Source: Balaenoptera acutorostrata
Lineage: Eukaryota; Chordata; Mammalia; Artiodactyla; Balaenopteridae
Assembly (NCBI RefSeq): GCF_949987535.1
Contig: NC_080074.1
Location: forward strand, 27,611,268 to 27,675,267
Length of the DNA: 64,000 bases
Direction: 5' to 3'
This document shows, in pieces, positions 12,082 through 23,770 of this stretch. The translations under genes were made by a program, and so were the position numbers. The notes under the pieces were generated by a model that was given only the letters and a program-made list of their open reading frames with translations, was not told the DNA's origin and searched no databases. Position 1 is the first letter of the stretch; each line of letters starts with the position of its first letter.

Positions 12082-12560
12082 TTCTGATGCTAAAGAGGAC
12101 AGCTTGGCATTTTAGATATTAATGACAGTTGTCATTTCAGTTCGGTGCCTCAAGAGCTGCCGTAATATCCAGGCAGGTGATCAGTATGATAATAAATGAA
12201 ATCTATATGGACTTGGCTGGAAGGTGGAACAGCTGTGATGACATTTGTGCTCAGCTTCTTGGCCACCAAACAACAGGGATGCTCTGAACATGGTGAAATG
12301 TTGTATCTTCAGAAGAGGCCACCAACCTCCCATGGTGACTGCCACACTCCCAACCAGGACTCCTAGGTAGTGTGCACTGGATGGGGGGATGGATAGATGA
12401 TGGATTGGCTCCAAAGGTACACACATCTGCATATACAGGAGACAATGTTATTCTGACTCTTCCCTTAGAGCCAGTCCCAAGATAGATAGTCTCAAAGCTA
12501 AATCCATTTGGTGTAATTAACAACTGTAGTGCTTAATCATTTGTAACCAAACATTCCCTA
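12082..12560. other. Unassigned intergenic DNA
   Basis: Nothing recognised. Two overlapping minus-strand open frames of 83 and 90 codons have no family features. Confidence 0.35.
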
Positions 12561-12900
12561 AAAATGGGCTCTTAGAGAAATGATTCCATTGAGAGAAATG
12601 CAACTCCAAAAATATTCATAACAACATTGATGGGGGTGGGAGTGAGAGGAGTGTGGGAAAGCCATGCACCCAAATGTCCAGCAATATAAAGTATATTTTG
12701 GTACAACCATAGGGTTGACCATTAGATCACCATTAAAAACATTGCTTACAAAGGATGTGCAATAGAAAAATACTAATGAACCAATAATAAATGAGAAAAG
12801 GACATAAGTTGTTTATACAGCATATATCAAAATGCATCATTTAAATGAATTTTTCTTAAACAACAAAAAACACTGAAAATGACCCATATACTACACGTTA
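12561..12900 (+). mobile_element. Old LINE-1-like scrap
   Basis: The phrase CACCCAAATGTCCAGCAAT and the nearby A-rich text match the LINE-1 ORF2 3' region at high divergence. Confidence 0.45.
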
Positions 12901-13061
12901 ATAGACAAACCAACAAATATTTACTGATTACCTACTAAGTACTGTAGATGCAAAGTAATGACAAGAAACAAAAAAATTACTTCCTGTTTCCAAGAGCTTT
13001 CAAAATAATTAAGGAGATGAGATGCTCTCTAATAATTACATCGTAAAGAAATTAGGTGGTA

Positions 13062-13513
13062 GACGTAGAGAACAAACGTATGGACACCAATGGGGGAAAG
13101 CGGCAGGGGCGTGGGGATGGTGGTGTGATGAATTGGGCGATTGGGATTGACGTGTATACACTGATGTGTATAAAATTGATGACTGGGCTTCCCTGGTGGC
13201 GCAGTGGTTGAGAATCTGCCTGCTAATGCAGGGGACACGGGTTCGAGCCCTGGTCTGGGAAGATCCCACATGCCACGGAGCAGCTGGGCCCGTGAGCCAC
13301 AATTGCTGAGCCTGCGCGTCTGGAGCCTGTGCCCCGCGACGGGAGGGGCCGCGATAGAGAAAGGCCCGCGCACCGCGATGAAGAGCGGTCCCCGCACCGC
13401 GATGAAGAGTGGCCCCCGCTTGCCGCAACTGGAGAAAGCCCTCGCACGAACCGAAGACCCAACACAGCCAAAAATAAATAAATAAATAAATAAATAAATA
13501 AAATCAAGTAAAA

Positions 13514-13552
<39 letters not shown>

Positions 13553-13597
13553 GACTAATAAGAACCTGCTGTATAAAAAAATAAATAAAATTAAAAA
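13062..13597 (+). mobile_element. LINE-1 3' end, strongly 5'-truncated, carrying a SINE
   Basis: Only the last ~165 bases of a LINE-1 are present (13062-13184 and 13557-13597): phrases GATTGGGATTGACGTGTATAC and AATAAGAACCTGCTGTATAA, then an A-rich tail. The flanking TSD is 17 bases, aaagaaattaggtggta, at 13045-13061 and 13598-13614. Confidence 0.88.
13185..13543 (+). mobile_element. CHR-type SINE nested in the LINE-1 end
   Basis: Head GGGCTTCCCTGGTGGCGCAG, B box GGTTCGAGCCC, long (AAAT)n and A tail. A 13-base TSD, aaaattgatgact, lies at 13172-13184 and 13544-13556. The body carries a duplicated GCACCGCGATGAAGAG unit near 13370-13415. Confidence 0.95.
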
Positions 13598-13831
13598 AAA
13601 GAAATTAGGTGGTAATTGGAATATGAACAATATATAACAGTTGCTATAATACTCAGAGGAGAGAAAGATGACCTCTGGCTGTGGTGATCCAGGCAGGCTG
13701 TGAAGAGGAGTGGGAGCTGAACGAGATTTCGGGATTATCGGGATTTCAGGAAACCAAAGGGCATTCCAGGCAGGAAGGGATGCAGAGTCTGTACTGATGC
13801 AGGTATGGAAACACGCAAGTTATGTTTAATG

Positions 13832-14020
13832 TGATGTAGGGGAAAGAACTTAGGCCCTGAGCTGGAACCCTGGCTCTGTGATTTCTCCTGAATGACTTAT
13901 GTTAACCTCTGAGGTCATAGGTTTTCCAACAATAATGCATCTTATAGGATCTTCGTGTGGATTAAACAAGATCATTTGTATAAGATGCCTGGTCCATTAA
14001 CTTGTTAAATGTTCATTTTT
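13832..14020 (+). mobile_element. MIR element
   Basis: MIR order of landmarks: GAACCCTGGCTCTGTGATTT, TGACTTATGTTAACCTCTGAG, GGATTAAACAAGATCATTTG, GCCTGGTCCATTAA. Confidence 0.7.
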
Positions 14021-14049
14021 TTGATATCTCTTTCTCTTTCTCTTCAGCT

Positions 14050-15200
14050 GTCTTTGTTCATTCATTCATTCAGTCAGTCAGTCACTTAGTCATCCATTCA
14101 CGCATTCATTTGGCACGGGTTGAGCACCCATCTTGTACCAGCACTGGGCTGGTTATTGTCTGTCTGTTCCCATCCAGTTCCACTCCACACTCATCCCTGC
14201 CCTGTGCTGTGCCCCAGGAGCCTGACAACCGTGGACCACATCACCCAGCCTCCCTTGCCCTCTAGCTTCCAGTTGGAAACACTGGCAGGAAATCTGAGGG
14301 CAGGAGGAGAAAGAAGTTGGGCAATTTACCCCGTGCTCCACTTCCTCCCTGTCTTGTCTTGGGGGTGGTGGGTAGCCCCTCTTCCTTAGCACAGCTCCCA
14401 GCTCGTGTGGGACCCAGCTCCCTCCTCCTGCCCCTTCACACCTGGTGGGGGATGACAACCCCCGGGGCCCTCACCATGTCTTGTGGGTTCCCTTCACGCT
14501 GTACATGGTCTCTTTGTTCAGTTCCCTTCAGTTAAACTCTTCTGCACCTGCTGCTCACTGGGGCTCTGACATACATGATGAAGAAGGCAGACAAGTCCTC
14601 GCCTCCTACGTTCTGATAAACAACTGCATAAACAAAATAGCCACAGGTACTAAGAAGAAAATAAGGTAATGTGATAAAGAATGGTTGGGAGAGGCTACTT
14701 GAGGGGGATGACATTTAAACAGAGACCTAAAGGCTGAGGGGGAGCCAGCAATCCAAAGATCTGGGAGACCCCTGTTTCAGGCAGAAGTGCATATGTAAGA
14801 GTGTTAAGGTGACGACAAGCATGGGGTGTTGGAATAATAAAAAGAGGCCAGTGGGGCTGGAAATTGGTGACCTGGGGGGTGAGTGGTGGGAGGATGGTCA
14901 GAGAGGCAGGAGGGGCCAGTCAGTGCTGGGCGTGGTGGGCCGTGGAAAGGGATCTGGACTTAAAGACTAAGTATATTAGGAAGTCTTTGAAGGGCTGCAG
15001 GTTGGGCAGTAATTTGAGCCATGTTTTGAATCTACAGTCTTCTACTGTGTGGGCAATGGATTGTACATCAGGAAAGAGTGGGAGGTTATTGCTATGGTCC
15101 AGGCCAGAGTTGCTGGTGGCTTGAACTAGAGTGTTGGCAATGGCAGTGGAGAGATGTGAATGGACTTGAGATCCTTTTACACTACGATCCTGAGGTATCA
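14050..15200 (-). mobile_element. L2 LINE 3' region, antisense, interrupted
   Basis: Starts with TTCATTCATTCAGTCAGTCAG and the 'gagcacc...ctgggc' phrase typical of an inverted L2 end. It resumes after 14555 with GACATTTAAACAGAGACCTAAAGG and AGGAAGTCTTTGAAGGGCTG. An LTR-like piece sits inside at about 14160-14555. Confidence 0.6.
14160..14555 (+). mobile_element. LTR-like insert in the L2
   Basis: GC-rich piece with phrases of an old dispersed family: CCAGGAGCCTGACAACC, ACCCAGCCTCCCTTGCCCTC, an end like CAGTTAAACTCTTCTGCACC. Open frames through it on both strands are not genes. Confidence 0.45.
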
Positions 15201-15239
15201 TAATACTTTAGTTTTTCCCAACCAGTGTCCTAGATCCTT

Positions 15240-15730
15240 GGAGGATGGTGAGCACACTATATATTTTTTATTAATTTGTATTTTCATTTTAATGATTATA
15301 TATTTCAAAATTAGATGAACATACCCTGGATCATCTGCATGCCCACCTTATAACAGAGTAGAATTATCACATAATTTCAGTGGCGCCATTTCATTTGGAT
15401 TCTAAGACCTCCACAGCACCAAATGATTGCCTACAATGACAGCATTTAACATAATGTGATGATTTTATTAACACATAACACACACACACAGAAAAGTACA
15501 CCACGCCTAAGTACATAACTCAGTACATTTTCACAAACTGAACGTCTCCATAACCAGCACACAGTTTAAGAACCTAACACTCCAGGAACCCCTCGGGCAC
15601 CTTCTCCAAGCCACTCCCCACCCCACGCCCAGTGTAACTATCATCCTGATTTCTAACACCATAATTTAGTTTTGCTTGTTTTTGAACTTTACATGAATGC
15701 AGAGATGAGAGTTATGTAAGTGGGATGAGG
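15240..15730 (+). mobile_element. Old LINE-1 3' UTR-like sequence
   Basis: From about 15440 the text matches an old LINE-1 3' UTR family: TTATTAACACATAACACACAC, GTACATTTTCACAAACTGAA, CTATCATCCTGATTTCTAAC. Confidence 0.55.
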
Positions 15731-16420
15731 CAGACCTCTGAAACGCCCATCATGGTGTGTTGCAAAGAATGGGATTCCCACCAGGGACGGGCCCTCAGTT
15801 TCAGTTCATGCTTCCTGGGCATTGTGACGAAGATCTGACCTCAGAGACTAGAACCCAAATTATCCCCAAGGCGTGAAGCAACCTCATTAGCCTGGATCCC
15901 CATCAATGGACACGGCCCAGCAAGGTCACATCAGTAGTGCTGTCTATGTATTAGAATGTCTGTTTAGCATAGCCGTGGCTGTCATGCAGTGTAATCTTTT
16001 CCCACACCTTCGATGAGTCATGAGATGTTACGAGTAAAATGGTGATGTCTTGACTTTTGCCCTTGCTTTCCCAGGCTGCACTCCAGCAGCTTTCCCAGGT
16101 CCAGACCAAAAGGTGTTTTCATTAACCCAGATGAAAAGTCCAGCTGAATCTGCCTCTAGTCACATGTAGGCCCCCACTCCTGCTCCCCCTGTCCTTCATT
16201 ACACTGCCAGGGTCAAAACAGGGAAGCAGGCAAGATTTGGTTTTGATGCACTCTTTTGCTCATTCCAATTCTGGCCCCTCCCATTAACTCCAGTGACCTC
16301 ATGCCTCCCACTGGCCCCAGAGTCCCTCACCGGAAGCACGCACAGCCCTACCCATCATAACATAGCCCTCCCGCCTCCCATTCTCTCCCAATTCTGCTTT
16401 CTGCTATGTGACAATGCGTG
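15731..16420. other. Unassigned intergenic DNA
   Basis: About 690 bases with no gene and no repeat recognised. Confidence 0.35.
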
Positions 16421-16424
16421 GCAT

Positions 16425-17095
16425 CAGCTTAATCCAAGGAATGCCCATGATGGTTTAGTAGAAAGAGCGCTGCATTTGAGAGTTAAGAGGCCTGGTTCTA
16501 GTTCTAACAAACATTACATCAGTTAGGATAGTTAATTAGCTGAAAGTGGTAGAATTCAACTTAAGCAAAAAACAAACAAAAAATCCAGTATTGAACGAGT
16601 TCCTTCGGGGGTCAGTGATCAGATACAGCTATATCAGGGTCTCCAACAACATCATTAAGACAGACTCACTCTCTCCACATCTTGGCACTGCTTTCCTTGG
16701 CTCTCCGCCCACAGTCCTATCCTCCCAGCAACCCCAAGGGAGCACATGAACTTCTCTATTCCAAGGTCCTGAAATCAAGTCTCGTTAGCTTTGATTGGCC
16801 TCCTGGGAACACATGTCCTGATGCTCTGGTTGGTGAGGCCCAGCTCACTTGCTCATGGTGGATTTGGGGGTAAAGTCAGCACCACCCAAAATGCTAGAAG
16901 TGAGAGTGGGAAGGGCTGGTTCCCCAGAAGGACTGAGGCCGGCCACAGCCACATGCGTCCTCTTCAGTCATTAATTAATCACAAGAGCTTGACAAATCTT
17001 TCCACCTCTGGGACTGGTTTCTCAACTGCAAAAAGAGAGGGATGGACCCTACAGCTTCTAAGATCCCTTCTACTTTAACACTTTATGATTCCACC
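16425..17095 (+). mobile_element. MIR element split by an old insert
   Basis: The left half (AGAAAGAGCGCTGCATTTGAG) and right half (TTGACAAATCTTTCCACCTC ... CAAAAAGAGAGGGATGG) are consecutive parts of MIR. About 450 bases of unassigned repeat-like sequence (about 16515-16970) separate them. Confidence 0.6.
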
Positions 17096-17339
17096 TAATT
17101 TCTCATGGGCATGCTACGTAGTATTTTTACCTCTTAGAGAATAATTTCTTAATCCAATTAAAATGGGCACAGCAGAGACTTAACCACTGATGTGATAAGC
17201 CATTTGGAAGGGGCAAGCCCCACCATAGTGCAGGCCTTCCCCATCCTCTCTGCAAGATCCCTGCCCAGTGACCCTGTAAAGAAACAAGCCAGAGAGGCTG
17301 GTGCCAATGGAGAGAGAGGGATGAAATAGGAACCAGCCA

Positions 17340-17935
17340 TTCATTGATTAATTCAACCAGCAATTATTATGCACTTCCTGTATCTCAAGCACTGTACTAG
17401 GCTCTGGGAATGAACATGAGCAAGGCACAGCCCCTGTTCTCTAAGACACCAGTCTTGAGGTGGGCACAGACAAGCAAACCACTGATTGACAGTTCAGAAG
17501 GTCAAGGGCTGTGGCAGGATAGTAAGGTGGCTCAGATGACGGGCAAGTAACCCATTAGGAGACAGATAGGGTTTAGGGCCTGAGGAGCTGAGAGAATAAT
17601 CAGGGACATTGTTTCTAAGGAGATCCTGAATAGGGCCTGGAAGGCGAAAGAGAAGAATTTAGCCAGTTGAGAAAGGCATTCACAATGCAGCAAGTTGGGG
17701 CAGTCTTGGAGCGTTGCAGTTTGTTGCAAGTGGCTGCCGTTGTGGAGTTTAAATGGGGCAGTGGCAAGAGGTAAGGCCAGGCTTCATTGTAGGGAACTGG
17801 AGTACCAAACCAAGAAGGTGGATTTTTATCATGGAGGCACTGAGGAGCCGCTGAAGGATTTTAAGCAGGAGGGTAACACAATATCTCTCATTTTTACAAA
17901 GGATCTACCAGTATCATGTGGGGTCAGGGAGACAT
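17340..17935 (-). mobile_element. L2 LINE 3' region, antisense
   Basis: Phrases TGCACTTCCTGTATCTCAAGC and GGCTCTGGGAATGAACATGAGC, later GGATTTTAAGCAGGAGGGTAA, follow the inverted L2 order. Confidence 0.65.
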
Positions 17936-18865
17936 AAGACCAGTTGTCTTCAAGAAGTCTGTGATCATACCATCATAATGATAGAGGAAGGACTTCATGC
18001 CCAGTATCTGACCGCTTGCTTCTGTAGTTTTTGTGTTATGTATGTCTGTTAATTCACACTTTACCTTGTTCCACGTAAAGCTCGCTCTTCAGAAAAATGC
18101 CTGCACCTGGGACAAAGACTTATAAAAAGCCCATCCCTGGTCCAAAAATGCTTACAGGTGATCTGTAAGTCTCTGCTGAAAATCTGACCACACCTCACAC
18201 CTGATTATAAAACAACTCAAGATCTCTGCAGCCCCCAAATATTATAACAAGGATTTAACAATCCATCAGCATTCAAGGGGCAAACCTGGGACCCTCTGCT
18301 GGCTGCTCAAGGAGCCTTATAGGTCTGCCTCCTGCAGAAGGGAGAAAGCTCTATATTCCTCAGAAAATTGCTGTGCACAAAGGAAATCATGGTTCCCTGC
18401 ACACCCAGGCTTGAGAGGAGATTATTCCTAATGGCATAAATCCTCAGACCATCACGTGTCTGGAAGAAAAGCAGAGATGCATCTGAATGCCAGAGCTGCC
18501 TTAGACCAAAGAGAAACAAGGAAGAGTACTAATTGAGCTGTGAAAACAACATCTACCCAATCAACCTAAAACCTGGTCTGGAGAACAGGTGGCTTCCCAA
18601 ATCTGTCATGAATTAATGAATAACTGAAAAAATGGCTGATTTCCATAGAAGTCTGACATTCTCAGTCCACTACAAGGACAGTCAATTCTTAATCATGCGG
18701 GATAACAGGGACCTTTGCCAAACATCCTGCAGGATGAGGAATAATTTTTTTAATTTATATTTGGCTTGGAAGCGCATTCCATTTTTTTTTTTTTTTTGTA
18801 CTAGCTTTAACTTTCAAGCTCTGTTTCACTGAAGATTAAGTAGCAATGACAGTGACCATGACAAT
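17936..18865. other. Unassigned intergenic DNA
   Basis: About 930 bases in which I recognise no gene or repeat. A T17-type run lies at about 18782-18798. Confidence 0.35.
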
Positions 18866-18869
18866 CTCT

Positions 18870-19045
18870 CCTTAGAGTCTGTCACAATTTTCAAAGCTTA
18901 TTTATATCCACTGTCTCATTTGAGCCTCTCAATAACCCAACTCAGTGACTTGATTAGCAAATGCCTATGTTACAGATGGAGGCACTGAGGCTCAGAGACG
19001 CTCCACAGCTACGAAAGCGGCCGAGCTAGGTCTTGAACCCAGGCT
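18870..19045 (-). mobile_element. MIR-family element (orientation uncertain)
   Basis: Contains the MIR core: CACTGTCTCATTTGAGCCTCTC, ACAGATGGAGGCACTGAGGCTC, CAGCTACGAAAGCGGCCGAG, TTGAACCCAGGCTTCTAAC. Confidence 0.7.
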
Positions 19046-19715
19046 TCTAACTTGAATCCAGGATTTTTTTTAGGAGGGGGTGAAAGAAGCCAAAACAAAA
19101 CAAAAAACTGGGTTGCAAAAAAAAGTGTTGACTGCGGAAGCTTTACATGAGGATGAGAAATTAGTAACAAAGAGGCCATTTTTCATGTGGACTCAAAATG
19201 TGAGTTCTCGGGGGTTTTTTTTCTATTTGTACAAGAGCTTTGTTGTTTTAAAAGGCCCTTTCTTCTCATTCAGAATGAGAAAATACCTTCTGACAGCCAT
19301 GCAATTAGCAGGGCCTTCAGATATTGATTTCCTCTGTTCTCGGCATTACCCTTTTTCATAGGGCTCCACACAGGCTCCTGACAGAAAGGAAAGCTGGAAT
19401 TTCTGAATTGGCCTCTGAAGTAATTTAGCTGTTTCCCATCACCATCTCTCAGCTGCATTCCCAAGGCTTCTTCCTCCCTCCTCAGCCACATCTAAGGGCG
19501 ATTGCTAGGCAGGGATTCTAAGGCAGGGATTTTAGAAAGGGGAGGGGGAGGGGAAAAGGGGCTGGGAACATGCAAGGAGAGAGGAATGAAAAGAAAGAAA
19601 ATCAATCCCCAGATGGAAATCCAACAAATGCTTGCGTAAAAGTTACATTTCCCCTTGAAGAAAGGAGAGGGGTTGGAGCATAAAACAGAAATTACCAATG
19701 ATACTATTACCATGA
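19046..19715. other. Unassigned intergenic DNA
   Basis: No gene or repeat recognised; a G-rich run (GGGGAGGGGGAGGGGAAAAGGGG) lies near 19538. Confidence 0.35.
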
Positions 19716-19870
19716 TTCCTTCACTCATTCCACAAACATTTACTGAGATCCATCTGGTACCAGGGACTTTCATAGGCTCTGAGAATGTACACAATTGGCA
19801 AACACCAATATAATCCCTACCTTTATTGAGGCTACAGTGTTCCCCAGGAAGCTGACTCTGAGACAGATTA
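19715..19870 (-). mobile_element. L2 3' end fragment, antisense
   Basis: TTCACTCATTCCACAAACATTTACTGAG, then a phrase like CCAGGGACTTTCATAGGCTC. Confidence 0.6.
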
Positions 19871-21290
19871 GAATGCATACATCATATTACAGAGTGCTCT
19901 TAGGATTAACACCCATGGAGAGAAGGAAAGTAAGCAGGAGTGAGCCCAGAATGCAGTCAAAATATGAAACAGTCTCAAGAGAAGCCTGGGCCAGCCCTAC
20001 ACAGGGTTCTAAAGAGGAATGACCTTTCAGAGCTGTTCCCAGGTGAGTGAGAGGTCAGGCCTTCACACCCCCATGTAGATCCATCATTGAAAGGGGGTGG
20101 GGCCTTGGGATGGGGCAGCTCTCTTCAGCTGAGGCAAGGCCAAGGGGGTCACACTTCCATCAGTGGAGGCAATAATAGCCTTAAATCCTGAAGGTGGATC
20201 TGAGTGGCTCATCAGAGCCTCCAGCACATAAGGTCTGGTAGAGGGGGCAGCACCCATAACATAATCACAGAAAAATGTATAATGCACTGTGACTGGTGCT
20301 ACAAAGGAGAGGTACATGGTACCTTGAGAAAGTGCAACCAAGATTAAAAGGAGGGGTTGGGTTTCAGGCATGGGAAGCACATCTGCAAAGCCCTGGATTG
20401 GGAGGGCATGGGAAGGGAAATAGGTTGGAGAGCTTCTCTGAAGGGAAAATGGTTGAGCGCTCACCACACGCCAGGTACATGTTGGGCACTTTTGATACAT
20501 CCTCTAGTTCACTTCACAACAACCCCATGAGGTAGGTATTGTTCCCAGGTCCTTCTAGCATCTCTTGAGATCAAAGAACAATATTCCCTGGAAACGTGTG
20601 AAGCCAGAAGTGACAGGCCCGATGGTCACGGAGTCAAAAGCACAACCAATTGATGGGGGCTGAGATCAAACTAGCCAGTTCTCTGAGCAGAGAGAGGAGT
20701 CATAAGGAAAGCAGAGACGCAAGCTGAACTAGGACTCCTTTGTGGAATGTGAAAAAGGAAAGCAATCAATATAAACTGAAGACCAAAGCAAGGTTTACTA
20801 AATTTACACATAATAGCATTGACCATTATAAAAAAATTCAATACAATTTTAGATTTGATTTACTCCTACATTCATTTAGCAATGCTGCATTCTGGAAACT
20901 GCAGAAAATCAAGTAAACTGTGCTGAAACATAGAATAATATGACTCTCAAGGCAACTAATAATACATTGTAATGAAAGAGGATTTTAAAAAATATTTTTT
21001 GGTAAAAAATTATGTAGCTGATTTCTATATCTGATGGGTGCAAAATCTGTTGAAATAAGGCAATCTGCAACACAAAAATCATACTGTGACAATTTCTGTT
21101 TTTTCATTGGAAAAGCTATGTATATGTAAGCAAAATTTGCATAGCAGAAGTCCCCACTTGAGTCTTTGCTGTGTCTACTGCAGAGCTATGGTAATATCAG
21201 CCAGAAGTGCATGTCTTGGTGGGTCAGGGGGGGATTAGAGAGCCTCCCTGGAGAGAATTCATCCCAAACTAAGGCAGTGGGAGCCTGGAA
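19871..21290. other. Mostly unassigned DNA with a MIR scrap
   Basis: A MIR scrap at about 20460-20560 (CACAACAACCCCATGAGGTAGGTATTG). The rest is unrecognised. A 138-codon minus-strand open frame at 20084-20500 has no family features. Confidence 0.4.
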
Positions 21291-21299
21291 ATCTGTGAT

Positions 21300-21440
21300 T
21301 TAAGAAGACAGGATTGAGAAAACCTGTTTTGGTGTCAGACCTGGGTTTGAGTCACTTCCTAGCTATGTGACTTCAACCAAATTACTAAACCCCTGCTAAG
21401 CCTCAGTTTTCTTGTCCATAAAATGGGCTGTGAGAACCCC
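21300..21440 (+). mobile_element. MIR fragment
   Basis: GACCTGGGTTTGAGTCACTTCC, TAGCTATGTGACTTCAACC, CCTCAGTTTTCTTGTCCATAAAATGGG. Confidence 0.8.
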
Positions 21441-21540
21441 TGTGAAGTTTTGAAAGTTGAGCAATTCTCAACATTTAGAAATGGAACACCAAGCATGGGT
21501 ATTAATGTGAGAAAGTTCTCTTAGTGCTACTAAAAGAATA

Positions 21541-21831
21541 GTCCTCAGGCTCACAGCAGCACCGTGCAGCTTTGTTAGAAATGCAAATTATCAGGCTCCA
21601 TCCCACACCAGTCCTGCTGACTCAGAATCTCTGGAGGTGGGAGCCCAGAAAACTGGGTTTGAGCAATTCTCCAGGCAGAGTGACCAAGCGTCCAAGTTTG
21701 CCCCAGGCAGGGGAGCGTCCGTCAAAGAGGAACTACCAGTGTTAAAACTGCAGAGTCCAGGGTGATCTGAGATGGATTGGTTACTCTAACTCCACGTGAT
21801 TCTCATGTGTGCTAAAGTCTGAAAACCACTG
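21541..21831 (+). mobile_element. MER5A-type hAT element, interrupted
   Basis: Phrases TTTGTTAGAAATGCAAATT, TCAGGCTCCATCCCACACC, GACTCAGAATCTCTGG and the end GTGATTCTCATGTGTGCTAAAG...GAAAACCACTG are those of MER5A. A 113-base insert splits it. Confidence 0.85.
21677..21789. mobile_element. Short element with inverted ends nested in MER5A
   Basis: Begins agagtgacc and ends ggttactct, which are inverted repeats with one mismatch. It is flanked by ctccaggc (21669-21676) and ctccacgt (21790-21797), close to an 8-base duplication as made by hAT transposons. Confidence 0.55.
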
Positions 21832-21838
21832 CTATTGT

Positions 21839-21865
21839 ATATGCGTACACCATATGTACGCATAT
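21839..21865. repeat. Inverted repeat, 11-base arms
   Basis: atatgcgtaca, 5-base spacer, tgtacgcatat: perfect arms just outside the MER5A end. Confidence 0.9.
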
Positions 21866-21999
21866 TTTAAAATTAATATAATATAGTGGACAACACACGA
21901 AGATTTCAGTGAAGATTTCCACAAATCCCTCGGGGACGGCTATGAATTACCGCTTTAAGGTAAGCCAATATGTATTCAGCATCCTTTACAGGTCAAAAG

Positions 22000-22470
22000 T
22001 TTGGACGGATGCCCTTTGTTTTACCTCTGTGATCATACAGCATCCTCAGGGAGGTAGGTATTTTAATCCTCACCTAGAAAAGTGAGATTTAGGGACTTCC
22101 CTTGTGGTCCAGTACTTAAGAATCCACCTTCCAGTGCAGGGGATGCGGGTTCGATCCCTGGTCGGGGAACTAAGATCCCACATGCAGCGGGGCAACTAAG
22201 CCCATGTGCCCCAACAAAGAGCCTGTGCACGCTGCAACGAAGGATCCTGCGTGCCACAACTAAGACCCGACGTAGCCAAAAAAATAAATAAAATTTTTTA
22301 AATAAATAAATAATAAAGACCACCGTAGTCCAAAGAAAAAAGAAAGAAAGAAAAGAAAAGAAAATAGATTTAAAGAAGTTAGTAACCTGCCTATAGGATC
22401 ACCAGTAAGCCCAAGGGCTTGGGGTTCAAGGATGTCACTTTCTAGAGCCTGTGTTGGTTCCATTAAGCCC
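22000..22470 (+). mobile_element. MIR element carrying a SINE
   Basis: MIR text before (AGGGAGGTAGGTATTTTAATCCTCACCTAG) and after (GAAGTTAGTAACCTGCCTA ... TAGAGCCTGTG) the SINE is consecutive. Confidence 0.65.
22092..22365 (+). mobile_element. CHR-type SINE in the MIR
   Basis: Head GGGACTTCCCTTGTGGTCCAG, B box GGTTCGATCCC, A-rich tail grading into a GAAA-rich run. The short TSD agattta is at 22085-22091 and 22366-22372. Confidence 0.88.
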
Positions 22471-22589
22471 ATGTTTCCTCAAAAGTGGAATGCAACTTAC
22501 CAGGGAAGGAGAGATGATTTAATGTGTTAGGGGAGATGATTGTAGAAGGTAGACAGGGCAGCATTAAATAAGACATCACATTGTGAGAA

Positions 22590-22775
22590 ATAATGCTAAA
22601 AATTGCTGATGCTCATATAACCCTTACTATGTGTGTGCCAGGCACTGTTATAAGAGTTCTATCCTCAGTTCTACAGATGAGAAAACTGAGGCACCAAGGT
22701 CATACAGTTAGCAGGTAATGTGGCCCTGAAATTAGAACCCAGGCACCTTGACACGGAGTCCACTACTGAGCTATT
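22590..22775 (+). mobile_element. MIR element
   Basis: GTGTGTGCCAGGCACTGTTATAAG, ACAGATGAGAAAACTGAGGC, GTCATACAGTTAGCAGG, AGAACCCAGGCACC. Confidence 0.88.
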
Positions 22776-23440
22776 TGCCTCTTCCTTTATAATTCTCTTT
22801 CAATTCCACGAAGGAAGTTCAGGTTTAGAGCTGACTCGTCTTTTTCATCTTTCCAATATTTGCTAGTTTCTCTCTAACTAGAGAGCAAACTTCAGGTTCA
22901 GAACTCCCTGTTTGGCTGACATTGTATTTGTTCCTATTGGATACCATCTATGTATGGTAAATAATATTGGACTTCCACTCAGGCAGAGACATAAAGTTCC
23001 TTTTACTTAAGGGAAAAGTGAGTTACTGAAAGGAAAAATTTAAGTTGATAATAATAACAGAGAATTGTGAAGGTGATACCCGGTGGTGTGTGTGGTACTA
23101 GGATGGAGGGAAAAGATGAGAAGGAGGTGGACGAGTGATTGTATTTGGGGTGGTACTGCATTTCGGCACGATGCTCCCACTGGTCTCCATTCTCAAGCTT
23201 TTTGGGTTCTCTGAGTTCTCCTGCTATTTTAAAGAACCATGAACTGCTGACAGGAAGGTAGTCAGCATTCTTTAGAAAATACTTTCCCATTTCACTACTG
23301 GTTCTCCCTCTTTCCTTCTGCTCAAACTTTCAAGCCTCTTTCAGATTTTTCTCACAGGGACCCTGATGCAGGAACCAGGATCTCTGCACTGGAAAAGTAT
23401 GGCAGCAGAGTCTTCTGCTGTTCATTTTTAGTTCTCTCTC
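22776..23440. other. Unassigned intergenic DNA
   Basis: About 665 bases, nothing recognised. Confidence 0.35.
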
Positions 23441-23770
23441 TTTCCTGGGTACATTGGGAAACTACACCTCCCGGCCTCCGTATAATTAGGTGTGTCTGTG
23501 AGACCTGGTTCTGGCCAATGAGCTGTGAAGAGAAGTGATGGGCAGCATTTGAGAGGGAGGGTCTCTTCCTCTGCTGCAGCAGCCTGGGAGCTCCATGGTA
23601 GAGTTACCAGATGCAAGCAGACTGGGTCCCTGAGCTCCCACTTGGAAAGAAGCTACCCCAGAGATTCAACAGACCTACAGTAGATTTGGGTGGGTGAGAA
23701 ATAAACTTTATATGTGATACCACTGAGATAGCAGAGGTTGGTTTGTTACCACACTTGACCTAGCCTTTCC
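23440..23770 (+). mobile_element. LTR-like dispersed repeat
   Basis: AAACTACACCTCCCGGCCTCC, GGTTCTGGCCAATGAGCTGTG, GGGTCCCTGAGCTCC and a late AAATAAACTTTATATGTG, an old LTR-like pattern. Family not named. Confidence 0.6.

Larger units (their letters stand above)
12905..13830 (-). mobile_element. L2 LINE 3' end, antisense, interrupted
   Basis: Reads the L2 3' end backwards (CCAACAAATATTTACTGATTAC, then CAGGCAGGCTGTGAAGAGG-type text after the interruption). A truncated LINE-1 occupies 13062-13597 within it. Confidence 0.65.

Noticed and set aside
20084..20500. 138-codon minus-strand open frame
   Set aside because: No recognised features and no splice or promoter context.
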